Below, piece after piece: positions 45,873 to 55,059 of a stretch of DNA of 64,000 nt. Every line of letters begins with the position of its first letter. The stretch's first letter is position 1. Source of the DNA: JANPCX01 sp031431125 (GTDB lineage: Bacteria; Pseudomonadota; Gammaproteobacteria; Burkholderiales; Burkholderiaceae_C); assembly GCA_031431125.1 (NCBI GenBank), contig JANPCX010000040.1, positions 50,576 to 114,575 of the forward strand. The letters run 5' to 3'. The notes under the pieces are model-generated. The model was not told the DNA's origin. It saw only the letters and a list, made by a program, of their open reading frames with translations, and did not search any database. The translations under genes and the position numbers were made by a program.

Positions 45873-46032
45873 AGAGAAATCCTGTTTCGAGCGATACGGC
45901 TCGTTGCGAAACACTGACGGAAAACGCTTTCGAACTTCGACAATTTCGGGTGAACCCTTAGGGAATACGCCAACTGTTTCAGAACTGTTACTCCTGACTA
46001 ATGGGATGGCGGTAACGGATGCGGACCCTTTC

Positions 46033-46038
46033 TATAAT
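46033..46038 (+). promoter_or_regulatory. Probable -10 box of the PBP1A gene
   Basis: CTATAATCC contains a perfect TATAAT, about 80 nt before the mrcA ATG. No good -35 is visible 16-18 nt upstream. Confidence 0.4.
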
Positions 46039-46118
46039 CCGTTGCGCACTGCGGTGTTTCGCACGCCCCTCCTGTATCCCCTCGCCGGGATCCCACCGAC
46101 CCCAACCCTTACCCAACC

Positions 46119-48440
46119 ATGTCAATATCCTCGTCGCCTTGGGTTAGGGGTTTGCTCTGGTTAGGTGGTTGGCTCTGTGGGCTGGTCGCTGCGGGCATGC
46201 TGGCCACCCTCTTGTTGGTGACCATTGCTTTGGCGGTGGCCTATCCGAATTTGCCCGAAGTGTCCGGCTTGAGCGACTACAGGCCCAAACTGCCTCTGCG
46301 GATTTACTCTCAAGACAACGTGCTCCTGGGTGAGTTCGGCGAAGAGCGGCGTGACTTCACACCCATTGGGCAAATTCCCAAGGTGGTCAAAGATGCCGTG
46401 CTCGCCATTGAGGACGCTCGTTTTTATTCCCACAGCGGTGTCGACTACAAGGGCATCGTGCGGGCTGGTTTCTCCCAGTTCGGTGGTATGGGTCGACAAG
46501 GCGCATCGACGATCACCATGCAGGTGGCGAGAAACTTCTACCTTTCGAGCGAAAAAACCGTCACGCGCAAGATTTACGAGATTCTGTTGGCGCTCAAGAT
46601 TGAAACTTTGCTGAGCAAGGATCAAATCTTGGAGGTCTACATGAACCAAATTTTCTTGGGTCAGCGAGCCTACGGATTTGCATCGGCAGCAGACATTTAT
46701 TTTGGCAAGTCGTTAAAGGAGCTGACCGTTGCCGAAGCAGCCATGCTCGCGGGATTGCCCAAAGCGCCCTCGGCCTACAACCCTGTGAGCAACCCAAAAC
46801 GCGCTTCGCAGCGGCAGCAATACATCATTGATCGCATGCTGGAGAACGGTTTCATCACCGCCCAGCAACACGAGGATGCGAAACAACAAGTACTGAAGTA
46901 CCGCACCCAGCCTGAAGTCCCGGTGCATTCCGAGTACGTGGCCGAGGCGGCGCGTCAGTTGATCTTCAGCCAATATGGCAACGACACCTACAGCCGAGGC
47001 TTGAATGTTTACGTGACGGTCAACGCCAATGAGCAGCTTGCGGCCTACCGTGCACTGCGCAAAGGCATCATGGATTTTGAACGGCGCCAGGTTTACCGTG
47101 GCCCAGAAGCAACCGTTGAATTGCCCGCGAACACCGCAGATTTGGATGCGCGAATTGCCGAAGCCCTGGTCGAGCACCCTGACAACGACGAGCTCAAAGC
47201 CGCCGTCGTGCTTGAAGCCAACTCGCGCAAAGTGGTAGCCGTGCTGCAATCTGGTGAGAACATCACCGTCCAAGGCGAGGGCCTCAAGCCGGCAACTTCC
47301 GGCTTGGCAGACAAAGCCAACCCCAAGGTACAAATTCGCCGCGGCGCCGTCATTCGATTGATTCGCGGAAGCAAAGGTGACTGGAGCATCACACAACAAC
47401 CCGAGGTCGAGGGTGCTTTTGTGGCGCTTCACCCCAATACCGGCGCCATACGCGCCATGGTGGGTGGCTTTGATTTCAACCGCAACAAGTTCAACCGGGT
47501 CACCCAAGCCTGGCGTCAACCGGGCTCCAGTTTCAAGCCATTCATCTATTCGTCGTCGTTGGAAAAAGGCTTCACACCCAGCACCGTTATCAATGATGCG
47601 CCTTTGTTTTTCGGCGCAGACGTCACCGGCAGCCAACCATGGGAGCCGAAAAACTACGACGGCACATTCTCGGGACCGATGTCGATGCGCACAGCGCTGG
47701 CCAAATCCAAGAACATGGTGTCGATACGCATCCTGCAGTCGGTCGGAACGGGCTATGCCCAGCAATGGCTCACACGATTTGGCTTTGAAACCGCCAAACA
47801 CCCTGCTTACCTGACCATGGCCTTGGGCGCGGGCTCCGTCACGCCCATACAAATGGCTTCAGCTTATGCGGTGTTTGCCAATGGCGGCTACTTGCTCGAT
47901 CCCTTGCTGATCCAAAAGGTGACCGATTCCAAAGGCCGCATCATCAGTCAAACAAAGCCTGTGGTGCTAGACGAGTCGTTGCGCACGCTGGATGCCCGAA
48001 ACGCCTTCATGATGAACAGCTTGCTGCAAGAAGTGACCCGCAGCGGAACGGCAGCAAAAGCACAAGCCGCCCTCAAGCGCAGTGACATCTATGGCAAAAC
48101 CGGCACCACCAATGACTCGATGGACGCGTGGTTTGGGGGATTCCAGCGCGAAGCAGTGGCTGTCGTTTGGATGGGTTACGACAACCCGCGCAAACTGGGC
48201 GACCGCGAAACCGGCGGAGGGTTGTCACTGCCGGTTTGGATTGACTACATGATGACCGCTCTAAAAGGGGTGCCCATCGCGCAAGCCACGCCACCCGAGG
48301 GCGTGGTGCAACTTGGCGGGGAGTGGTATTACCAGGAGTACTCGCAAGGCCAGGGTGTCAGCAGCTTGGGACTAGAAGACAAATTGGCACCCACTGCAGC
48401 AGAAGAGCGCAAGAGCATTCTCGATTTGTTTTCGCGCTGA
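46119..48440 (+). CDS. mrcA: Penicillin-binding protein 1A (bifunctional peptidoglycan synthase)
   Basis: A 773-residue class A PBP that polymerises and cross-links peptidoglycan in the periplasm. A membrane anchor (about 10-35) precedes the GT51 glycosyltransferase (EDARFYSHSGVDYKG with catalytic Glu, GASTITMQVARNFYL), an OB-like PBP1A insert, and the transpeptidase with SSFKPF (SxxK serine), SKNM and KTGTT. Full length. In many bacteria it is next to pilMNOPQ in a divergent layout, as here. Confidence 0.96.
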   Translation: MSISSSPWVRGLLWLGGWLCGLVAAGMLATLLLVTIALAVAYPNLPEVSGLSDYRPKLPLRIYSQDNVLLGEFGEERRDFTPIGQIPKVVKDAVLAIEDARFYSHSGVDYKGIVRAGFSQFGGMGRQGASTITMQVARNFYLSSEKTVTRKIYEILLALKIETLLSKDQILEVYMNQIFLGQRAYGFASAADIYFGKSLKELTVAEAAMLAGLPKAPSAYNPVSNPKRASQRQQYIIDRMLENGFITAQQHEDAKQQVLKYRTQPEVPVHSEYVAEAARQLIFSQYGNDTYSRGLNVYVTVNANEQLAAYRALRKGIMDFERRQVYRGPEATVELPANTADLDARIAEALVEHPDNDELKAAVVLEANSRKVVAVLQSGENITVQGEGLKPATSGLADKANPKVQIRRGAVIRLIRGSKGDWSITQQPEVEGAFVALHPNTGAIRAMVGGFDFNRNKFNRVTQAWRQPGSSFKPFIYSSSLEKGFTPSTVINDAPLFFGADVTGSQPWEPKNYDGTFSGPMSMRTALAKSKNMVSIRILQSVGTGYAQQWLTRFGFETAKHPAYLTMALGAGSVTPIQMASAYAVFANGGYLLDPLLIQKVTDSKGRIISQTKPVVLDESLRTLDARNAFMMNSLLQEVTRSGTAAKAQAALKRSDIYGKTGTTNDSMDAWFGGFQREAVAVVWMGYDNPRKLGDRETGGGLSLPVWIDYMMTALKGVPIAQATPPEGVVQLGGEWYYQEYSQGQGVSSLGLEDKLAPTAAEERKSILDLFSR

Positions 48441-48456
48441 TGAAGGTCGGCCGCGT

Positions 48457-48816
48457 TCAGGCGCTCGCAGCGAACTTCAGTTCCTGTCCCGCTTGCTCGG
48501 AAGCACAAACAGACAAGGCCTCGAAAAAGTCTGTGCCGTCGCGTGTGTCGCGCCACACACCACCGACAAACTTATAGTGAAAGCCGCCCGAGCGAGCAGC
48601 GAGCCAAAGTTCGTGCAAAGGAGGTTGCGTGTTGACCACCACTTTGCTGCCGCCAGGGAAACTCAGCTCTAACAGGCCGCCGGTTCGGTGGGCATCGATG
48701 TCCACCACGTCGCTTTGCAGCCATTCGTCCACGGTGGCTTCAATTCGTGCCAACAGTGTGTCGGTGATGCGGCGGTAGTCAGCGTCGGTGAGCGGCGTGG
48801 GTTGCAAGTCAGTCAT
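48457..48816 (-). CDS. cyaY: Iron-sulfur assembly protein CyaY (frataxin)
   Basis: A 119-residue bacterial frataxin. MTDADYRRI-like helix 1 (LTDADYRRITDTLLARIEATV) with acidic residues is followed by the beta sheet ending in QPPLHELWLAARSGGFHYKF and GVWRDTRDGTDFF. It binds iron and modulates IscS. Start ATG 48816 is preferred over the upstream TTG-type extension. Divergent from lptM with only 13 nt between the two starts. Confidence 0.95.
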   Translation of the reverse strand: MTDLQPTPLTDADYRRITDTLLARIEATVDEWLQSDVVDIDAHRTGGLLELSFPGGSKVVVNTQPPLHELWLAARSGGFHYKFVGGVWRDTRDGTDFFEALSVCASEQAGQELKFAASA

Positions 48817-48829
48817 TAAAATCAGCACC

Positions 48830-49060
48830 ATGAATCAATCATCAAGCAGTGTAGCCATCCCGAAAAGACCCTGGGTCCGGCGCCGTGAAGGAAGGCTGGC
48901 CGAAATCCTTTCCCTGGTGTCGCTCGTGGCTGCATTGAGTTTGCTCGGTGCCTGCGGTCAAAAAGGCCCTCTAAGCCACCCCACCAAATCCGCCAGCGCA
49001 CCAAGTGCGGCGCCCGCACCTCCAGCAGCGGCCAGCGCAGCGCCTTCGTCGCAGCGTTGA
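48830..49060 (+). CDS. lptM: LPS translocon maturation lipoprotein LptM (YifL)
   Basis: A 76-residue small lipoprotein: a hydrophobic stretch with lipobox LLGACGQKGPL. The C-G-Q-K-G-P-L motif just after the lipidated cysteine is the LptM signature, and LptM helps oxidative maturation of the LptDE translocon. The N-terminal ~25 residues are longer than usual. The rest is an alanine/proline-rich tail. In many relatives lysA follows; here an RNB-type ribonuclease does. Confidence 0.9.
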   Translation: MNQSSSSVAIPKRPWVRRREGRLAEILSLVSLVAALSLLGACGQKGPLSHPTKSASAPSAAPAPPAAASAAPSSQR

Positions 49061-49090
49061 AATCCACCCTTGTCGGCGACAATCTCGCCC

Positions 49091-51142
49091 ATGTATGTAC
49101 TTTTTGAAGAGACAGGCAAGTTCCTGGCGGGCCGCATCATGTCGGAAGCAGACAGCTCGATGCAAATTGAACTCGACTCGGGCAAACGCGTTAAGGTCAA
49201 GTCAAACAGTGTGATGCTGAAGTTTGCAGCGCCTGCGCCCGCGGAATTGATTGCGGCGGCCAAACAAATTTCAAGCGACATTGATTTGGACTTGGCTTGG
49301 GAGTTCGCATCCGACGACGAATTCGGTTTTGCCGAACTGGCGCGCGACTATTTCAGCAAAGACGCCGACCTGCCCCACCAAGCAGCCGCCCTCTTTCGGC
49401 TGTTCGATGCGCCGCATTATTTCCGTCGCCTGGGCAAGGGGCAGTTCAAAAAAGCCCCTCAAGAGATCGTGAAGGCGGCGCTGCTCGGCATCGAGCGCAA
49501 AAAACAACTGGCAGCACAAATCGAAGCCTGGGCGCTAGAGCTGATGGCCGGCGGGTGCCCCGCGCCAGTGCGTGATCAGCTCTACAAAATTTTGTTCAAG
49601 CCCGACAAAAACGCCGCCGAATACAAGGCGGTGGTGGAAGCATCCAAACAGTCGCAGAAAGCACCGCTGGATCTGCTGACCCAAGCGGGGGCCATCACAT
49701 CGCCCTACCAGTTCCACTGGAAACGTTTTCTGTTTGAGGAATTCCCCAAAGGCACCGGCTTTCCAGCCCTGCAAGCGCCAGCGATCAAAGAAACCTTGCC
49801 GCAGGCGAGTGTGCAAGCCTTCTCCATTGACGATTCTCAAACCACAGAAATTGACGATGCACTGTCGGTGCAAGGCTTGGGCACAGGCACCGTGGTGTTC
49901 GGCGTGCACATCGCCGCACCCGGTTTGGCCATCACGCCTGACAGCCCGGTGGATAAAGTGGCCCGTGACAGGCTGTCCACGGTCTACATGCCCGGCCATA
50001 AGTTGACCATGCTGCCCGACGATGTCGTGCAGAGTTACACCCTACAAGCCGGGCGCCACTGCCCCGCCGTGTCGCTTTACGTGACCATGGATGAAACCAC
50101 ACTGGCGGTGACGGGCGCGGAGACCAAGCTCGAACAAGTGTGGATCGCCGCCAACCTCAGGCATGACCAACTGGATGCCGTGGTCACGGAGAGTTCACTC
50201 ACAGGCGAGTCGGCTGCCGCTTACGAATTTGCGTCCGAACTGGCCTTCGCATTTCGTTTGGCCCGACATTTGAAAGCCGCGCGCGAGGTGGTGCGGGGCA
50301 AACCAGAAAACTTCAACCGCCCTGACTACAACTTCAACCTGGAAGGCATCGAGCGCAGTGACAGCACCGAGCCCGCAGGCGACGAAATCGTTCGCATCAG
50401 CACGCGCCAGCGCGGCGCACCGCTGGATTTGATCGTGGCCGAAGCCATGATTCTGGCCAACAGCACCTGGGGCGGTTGGCTGAACGATTGTGGGGTTCCT
50501 GGCATCTACCGCAGCCAGGCCAGCTTGGCGCCTGGCATCAAAGTTCGGATGAGCACCAAGGCCCTGCCCCATGCGGGCATGGGCGTGGCACAGTACACCT
50601 GGGCCACGTCACCGCTGCGACGTTATGTGGACTTGGTCAACCAGTGGCAAATCATTGCCTGCGCCAAACACGGCCGCACCGCCGCCTTGGTGGCGCCCTT
50701 CAAACCCAAGGACACCGCACTCTTTGCCATCATCTCGGGTTTTGATGCGGCCTATACCGCCTACAACGGATTCCAGTCGGGCATTGAGCGTTACTGGACG
50801 CTGAAGTACCTGCAACAAAACGGCATACAGGAACTGACTGCAGCCGTCATGAAAGACGGCCTGGTGCGCGCGGATGAGTTGCCCTTGGTCTTTCGTGCGA
50901 CAGGGTGCGAGGGCTTGCCGCGCAACGCACAGGTGCAGGTTCGCGTGACAGGCTGTGATTTGCTCACCCTGGATCTCCACGGGCAGCTTTTGGCCCGTTT
51001 GGACAACGAGTCCACAGATGCCGCACCCGAGACGGAGGCCGACGACAACGACGACGCAACGGCTTCGGCGGGGGGCTTGACCCTGGCCATTGATTTGCAG
51101 GACAGTGCTGAGGCGGAGCCCGCTGCCACACCCGCCTCCTGA
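49091..51142 (+). CDS. RNase II/R-family exoribonuclease (RNB domain)
   Basis: A 683-residue 3'-5' exoribonuclease. The RNB catalytic core has IDDSQTTEIDDALSV (metal-binding aspartates) and VFGVHIAAPG, STVYMPGHKLTMLPDDVVQ and TWATSPLRRYVDLVNQWQI. The N-terminal part differs from E. coli RNase II, with MYVLFEETGKFLAGRIMSE, a small beta domain. The acidic tail (about 640-680) is low complexity. ATG 49091 fits the family; an earlier in-frame codon at 49070 is unlikely. Typical of a Burkholderiales RNB protein whose substrates are not known. Confidence 0.9.
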   Translation: MYVLFEETGKFLAGRIMSEADSSMQIELDSGKRVKVKSNSVMLKFAAPAPAELIAAAKQISSDIDLDLAWEFASDDEFGFAELARDYFSKDADLPHQAAALFRLFDAPHYFRRLGKGQFKKAPQEIVKAALLGIERKKQLAAQIEAWALELMAGGCPAPVRDQLYKILFKPDKNAAEYKAVVEASKQSQKAPLDLLTQAGAITSPYQFHWKRFLFEEFPKGTGFPALQAPAIKETLPQASVQAFSIDDSQTTEIDDALSVQGLGTGTVVFGVHIAAPGLAITPDSPVDKVARDRLSTVYMPGHKLTMLPDDVVQSYTLQAGRHCPAVSLYVTMDETTLAVTGAETKLEQVWIAANLRHDQLDAVVTESSLTGESAAAYEFASELAFAFRLARHLKAAREVVRGKPENFNRPDYNFNLEGIERSDSTEPAGDEIVRISTRQRGAPLDLIVAEAMILANSTWGGWLNDCGVPGIYRSQASLAPGIKVRMSTKALPHAGMGVAQYTWATSPLRRYVDLVNQWQIIACAKHGRTAALVAPFKPKDTALFAIISGFDAAYTAYNGFQSGIERYWTLKYLQQNGIQELTAAVMKDGLVRADELPLVFRATGCEGLPRNAQVQVRVTGCDLLTLDLHGQLLARLDNESTDAAPETEADDNDDATASAGGLTLAIDLQDSAEAEPAATPAS

Positions 51143-51163
51143 GTTCATCACAGCGACCACGCG

Positions 51164-52045
51164 ATGTCCTTCTTCAAGCGTTTCAGCACCCTGCAGCTAG
51201 CCCTTGGTTTTTCGTTTGGGCTGCACGCCTTGCTGGCATTCGCTCGATTCGCCAACCCGGAAGGATTCAACCGTGTGTTCCAGGACACGCCGCTGGAGGT
51301 GATTCTGGTCAATGCCCGCTCATCCGAAGCGCCGCCCCAGGCGCAGGCCATTGCACAAGCCAACCTCACGGGTGGTGGCGAGGTCGAGCGTGGCCGTGCG
51401 ACTTCTCCTTTACCGCCCGCACCCACGATGACCTTGGGCAACGCGGAGGAAGACGCCAAACGCCAGGTCGAGCAGTTGCAGCAAGCGCAACAGCAGTTGC
51501 TCGCCCAACTCAGGCGCGACCTGGCCCTGCTGCCACCGCCAGACCCCAAACAAGACAAAGGCTCGCCGCAAGACACGGCCCTGGAGGACAAACGGCGCAA
51601 GTTGGTGGAGTTGTTGGCCGAGATAGAAAAACGCGTCAACGAGGAAAATTCTCGCCCGAAAAAACGATATGTCAGTCCCGCCACGCGAGAAGAAATTTAC
51701 GCCCAGTACTACGACCAGTTGCGCAGGAAGATCGAAGATCGCGGCACTCGCAACTTCCCCACCCACCAAGGTCGGAAAATTTATGGCGAACTGACGATGA
51801 ACATCACAGTGGACGCGACGGGGCGTGTGGTGGAAACCGAAATTGTCCGTTCGTCCAAATCCAAGGTGCTGGATCGCCAAGCCGTCGCCATCGTGATGGC
51901 AGCCTCTCCGTTTCTCAACTTTCCCGCCAAGATGCGCGGGCAAGCGGACCAGTTGGTGTTGACTTCACGATTTCGCTTTAGCCGAGAGGATGGCATGGAA
52001 GCCATTCCGCTTGCGCCCGTGCTTTCTGGCACAACACCGCCATGA
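51164..52045 (+). CDS. TonB-family energy transducer
   Basis: A 293-residue protein with an N-terminal signal anchor (about 10-28), a charged and glutamine-rich coiled coil (about 88-170) in place of a long proline-rich region, and a C-terminal TonB domain (IYGELTMNITVDATGRVVETEIVRSS, then ASPFLNFPA). It would couple proton-motive force to outer-membrane transport, but no ExbB/ExbD genes are adjacent. It overlaps aroE by 4 nt (ATGA). Confidence 0.88.
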   Translation: MSFFKRFSTLQLALGFSFGLHALLAFARFANPEGFNRVFQDTPLEVILVNARSSEAPPQAQAIAQANLTGGGEVERGRATSPLPPAPTMTLGNAEEDAKRQVEQLQQAQQQLLAQLRRDLALLPPPDPKQDKGSPQDTALEDKRRKLVELLAEIEKRVNEENSRPKKRYVSPATREEIYAQYYDQLRRKIEDRGTRNFPTHQGRKIYGELTMNITVDATGRVVETEIVRSSKSKVLDRQAVAIVMAASPFLNFPAKMRGQADQLVLTSRFRFSREDGMEAIPLAPVLSGTTPP

Positions 52046-52905
52046 ATCTGCCAGCAGCTGACCGCTACGCCGTGGCCGGTAACCCGGTCGCACACAGCCA
52101 GTCCCCCTATATCCACCAGCAGTTCGCACAACAAACCGGGCAACTGCTCCGGTATGAACGTTTGTTGTGCCCGCTGGAGGCGTTCTCCAGCACCGTCCAA
52201 ACTTTTGCGAACAGCGTTGAAGATGGTGCCGTCGCACGCGGCTGCAATGTCACGGTCCCGTTCAAGTTTGAGGCGTTCACATTGGCCCATTCGCACACCC
52301 CACGCGCTCGTTTGGCTGGTGCCGCCAACACCTTGCGTTTTGACAAGGGCGGCTGGCTTGCGGACAACACCGATGGTGCTGGCCTGGTCCGCGACATTCA
52401 ATACAACGCGGGCGTTCCGCTGGCGGCTGCCAAGGTGTTGTTGATAGGCGCAGGCGGTGCGGCGGCAGGAGCGCTTGGCGCCCTCTTGGCAGAACGGCCG
52501 CACACACTCGTCGTGACCAACCGCTCCTTGGACAAAGCACAAGCCCTCAACCAGAGCCACCAAACCTGGGCTGACGACCATGGCGTGCAACTGCACGCAC
52601 AGCCGCTCAAACACTGCGGCGAACAATTTGATGTCGTCATCAACGCCAGCAGCAGCAGTTTGCAAAGCGGCGAGATTCCCGTTGCTGCCAGCGTATTGCG
52701 GCCAGGCGGCTTGGCCCTGGACATGATGTACGGCCCCGCAGCCCAAGGATTCATTCAATGGGCACACCAACACGGTGCACAGGGCCGCGATGGCCTGGGC
52801 ATGTTGGTGGAACAGGCCGCCGAAGCCTTCAGTTTGTGGCGCGGTGTTCAGCCGCAAACCGCACCCGTGCTGGCATCGTTGCGCGCCAAGTTGGCAGCAC
52901 CATGA
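52042..52905 (+). CDS. aroE: Shikimate dehydrogenase
   Basis: A 287-residue NADPH-dependent enzyme that reduces 3-dehydroshikimate in aromatic amino-acid synthesis. Motifs are GNPVAHSQSPYIH (substrate site), NVTVPFK (catalytic Lys), AANTLRF, NTDGAGLV and GAGGAAAGALGALL (NADP site), with NASSSSLQ and GMLVEQAAEAF at the end. Overlaps tonB at the start and mtgA at the end by ATGA. Confidence 0.97.
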   Translation: MNLPAADRYAVAGNPVAHSQSPYIHQQFAQQTGQLLRYERLLCPLEAFSSTVQTFANSVEDGAVARGCNVTVPFKFEAFTLAHSHTPRARLAGAANTLRFDKGGWLADNTDGAGLVRDIQYNAGVPLAAAKVLLIGAGGAAAGALGALLAERPHTLVVTNRSLDKAQALNQSHQTWADDHGVQLHAQPLKHCGEQFDVVINASSSSLQSGEIPVAASVLRPGGLALDMMYGPAAQGFIQWAHQHGAQGRDGLGMLVEQAAEAFSLWRGVQPQTAPVLASLRAKLAAP

Positions 52906-53660
52906 ATGCCGCGGCGCTTGCCTTGATGCGCCTCTTGGGCGTCTTTTTGCTCGCTGCCCTGGCGTTGCAGCTTTATTTTTTTCTGCGCATCGCCATGATG
53001 ACGGTCGTCGCGCCTGAATCGACCACCTTCGAGCGATCCGAGCTGGTGCGATTGGCGGTAGAGAAAAAACTCGCCTTCACCTGGCAACAAAGCTGGGTGC
53101 CTTACAACGGCATTTCCACTCAACTCAAACGTGCCGTCATCGCGTCTGAGGATGCCAAGTTCGCCGACCACAGCGGCGTGGAGTGGGACGCGATCGAAAA
53201 AGCCTGGGAGCGCAACATCAAAGCGCAGGAGTGGGCCGACAAACGCAACGAGCAACTCGAAAAGCGCCCGACGCCGGTCAAGGTTGAGGCCAAAGTGGTC
53301 GGTGGCTCCACCATCACCCAACAACTGGCAAAAAACCTTTTTCTCAGTGGTGAACGCAACCTTGCCCGCAAGGCGCAAGAGTTTTTGATCACCGGCATGC
53401 TGGAAACGGTGCTCACCAAACAACGTATCTTAGAGATTTACCTCAACCATGTGGAATGGGGTGAAGGTGTTTTCGGTGCACAAGCAGCTGCGCAGCACTA
53501 CTTCCGACAAAACGCAGCACAACTTTCAACCATGGCAGCTGCCCGCATGGCGGTCATGTTGCCCGCCCCCAAACGGTTCGAAAAACGACCTCAATCAGCC
53601 TATGTGAATGGCCGCGCCGGCACGGTCGCCGCACGAATGAACGCGGTGGAAGTCCCGTGA
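52902..53660 (+). CDS. mtgA: Monofunctional peptidoglycan transglycosylase MtgA
   Basis: A 252-residue inner-membrane GT51 enzyme that polymerises lipid II. An N-terminal membrane helix (about 8-30) is followed by ASEDAKFADHSGVEW (catalytic Glu), GGSTITQQLAKNLFLSGERN, ILEIYLNHVEWGEGVFG and AARMAVMLPAPKRFEK. ATG 52902 overlaps the aroE stop, and its own stop overlaps the next GTG. A translated run of coupled genes. Confidence 0.96.
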   Translation: MNAAALALMRLLGVFLLAALALQLYFFLRIAMMTVVAPESTTFERSELVRLAVEKKLAFTWQQSWVPYNGISTQLKRAVIASEDAKFADHSGVEWDAIEKAWERNIKAQEWADKRNEQLEKRPTPVKVEAKVVGGSTITQQLAKNLFLSGERNLARKAQEFLITGMLETVLTKQRILEIYLNHVEWGEGVFGAQAAAQHYFRQNAAQLSTMAAARMAVMLPAPKRFEKRPQSAYVNGRAGTVAARMNAVEVP

Positions 53661-54268
53661 ACGCCTCATTGCTCGCCCAAGAGATTGCCGCCACTGCCGC
53701 CCGCCTCGTGGTGGAAGAAGGCATGGAGTACGGCCCCGCCAAGCGCCGTGCGGCCAAAGCATTGGGGCACAGTGGCAACCGCAAGGCTGAGCTGCCCAGC
53801 AATCAATTGCTGGAAGAACAGGTGCGCGAGTACCTGGCTTTGTTCTGTGCCGACAGCCAGCCTGCTGAGCTAGTCGCGCTGCGCGAGGTGGCTTTGGTGT
53901 GGATGGACAGGCTCGCTGAGTTTCGCCCCCACCTCACTGGCGCCGTGTGGCGAGGCACGGCAACACGACTGAATTCCGTGCATTTGCAGCTGTTTTGCGA
54001 CGACAGCAAAACCGCTGAAATTGAACTGCTGAATCAAAAAATCAGCTACGACGTGGGCAGCATCGACGGTCCGCGCGGTCAACCCGTGGATGTGCTCACC
54101 TTGGCCTGGCCAAGTAGCGCCCTGGGCGAGCCAGTCACCTTGCATTTGTCCATCTTGGACCATGACGACCTGCGCGGCGGCCTCAAACCTGATGCCGATC
54201 GCCAAACCCAACGCGGCGATGCCGTGGCCCTGCGCCGCCAGATGGCCGCAACCAACGGACCGCCATGA
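53657..54268 (+). CDS. Unrecognised protein between mtgA and tlpA
   Basis: A 203-residue soluble protein that starts at GTG 53657 overlapping the mtgA stop (GTGA) and ends overlapping the next start (ATGA). The first half is helical (EEGMEYGPAKRRAAKALG, LLEEQVREYLALF) and the second beta-rich (HLTGAVWRGTATRLNSVHL, DSKTAEIELLNQKISYDVG). The G-x-W-x-G and later D/E pattern recalls small nucleotidyltransferase-like folds, but I would not name a function. Its position suggests co-translation with cell-wall and thiol genes. Confidence 0.78.
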   Translation: MNASLLAQEIAATAARLVVEEGMEYGPAKRRAAKALGHSGNRKAELPSNQLLEEQVREYLALFCADSQPAELVALREVALVWMDRLAEFRPHLTGAVWRGTATRLNSVHLQLFCDDSKTAEIELLNQKISYDVGSIDGPRGQPVDVLTLAWPSSALGEPVTLHLSILDHDDLRGGLKPDADRQTQRGDAVALRRQMAATNGPP

Positions 54269-54792
54269 AACGCCGTCATCTCACAACCGGACTGGTCGCG
54301 ACCGCGGCAGCAGCCAGCGGCCTGGGCTGGGCCTGGTGGCATCGATCAACGGCGCTGTCCACTGCAGCCAGTGAGCTGCCGTGGTGGCACACACGTTTTG
54401 AGCAACCCCAAGGCGGGGACCTGGCTTTGGCCGACTTTCAAGGTCAGGTGCTGGTGGTCAATTTCTGGGCAACCTGGTGCCCCCCTTGCGTTGAAGAAAT
54501 GCCGCTATTGGACGCCTTTGCGCGACAACAGCTTTCAAAAGGATGGCAAGTCGTCGGGCTAGCGCTGGACAACATCAGCGCCGTACAGTCTTTCCTGAAG
54601 CGTGTTCCGGTTGGTTTTCCTGTGGCCATCGCAGGACTGCCTGGTTTGGACTTCAGCCGTCAGTTGGGCAACATTGGCGGTCAATTGCCCTTTACTGCCG
54701 CGTGGGATACGCAAGGTGTACTGAAACAGGTGAAATTGGGGCCACTGAAACAGAGCGATCTGAACGACTGGGCAAACAGAGGTTGGCATTGA
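54265..54792 (+). CDS. TlpA/ResA-family thiol-disulfide protein
   Basis: A 175-residue membrane-anchored or exported thioredoxin-fold protein. The N-terminal hydrophobic stretch (about 8-24) is followed by VLVVNFWATWCPPCVEEMPLL, with the redox CPPC site, and PGLDFSRQLGN. Such proteins keep periplasmic thiols reduced, for example in cytochrome c maturation, and are fed by DsbD/CcdA (a DsbD is at 33224). It ends the overlapping run starting at tonB. Confidence 0.9.
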   Translation: MKRRHLTTGLVATAAAASGLGWAWWHRSTALSTAASELPWWHTRFEQPQGGDLALADFQGQVLVVNFWATWCPPCVEEMPLLDAFARQQLSKGWQVVGLALDNISAVQSFLKRVPVGFPVAIAGLPGLDFSRQLGNIGGQLPFTAAWDTQGVLKQVKLGPLKQSDLNDWANRGWH

Positions 54793-55059
54793 TGTTCAGC
54801 CAGGACCTGAAAACGGCAAAATTCAGGCCATGGAATTAAATTCCCGTCAACCGCTGTGATTTGCACTCAAGTCGACATAAACTGCGCGCCTCTTGACACA
54901 CAGAATGTCACAAAGTGGGTGCGGGATGGGTTTGATGGTGCGTTGTCATAACCAGCGCCTTCCTTGCCGATCGCTACAAGGTGAGCCCGTGTTTCGTGCA
55001 TGGCCCCAGTTTTGCCCCTCAACAAAAAACCGTTGTTCGTATTTCGTTGGAGACCTTTG

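Larger units (their letters stand above)
45789..46118. other. Divergent promoter region between pilM and the PBP1A gene
   Basis: 330 bp without a convincing gene; the plus-strand frame 45844-46164 has no homology-like content and runs into mrcA. The left part holds the pilM promoter candidate and the right part a perfect TATAAT at 46033-46038. Confidence 0.65.

Noticed and set aside
45844..46164. Plus-strand 106-codon frame before the PBP1A gene
   Set aside because: Contains the promoter region and runs into mrcA; no coding character.
46713..47852. Minus-strand 379-codon frame opposite the PBP1A gene
   Set aside because: Antisense shadow of a fully conserved gene.
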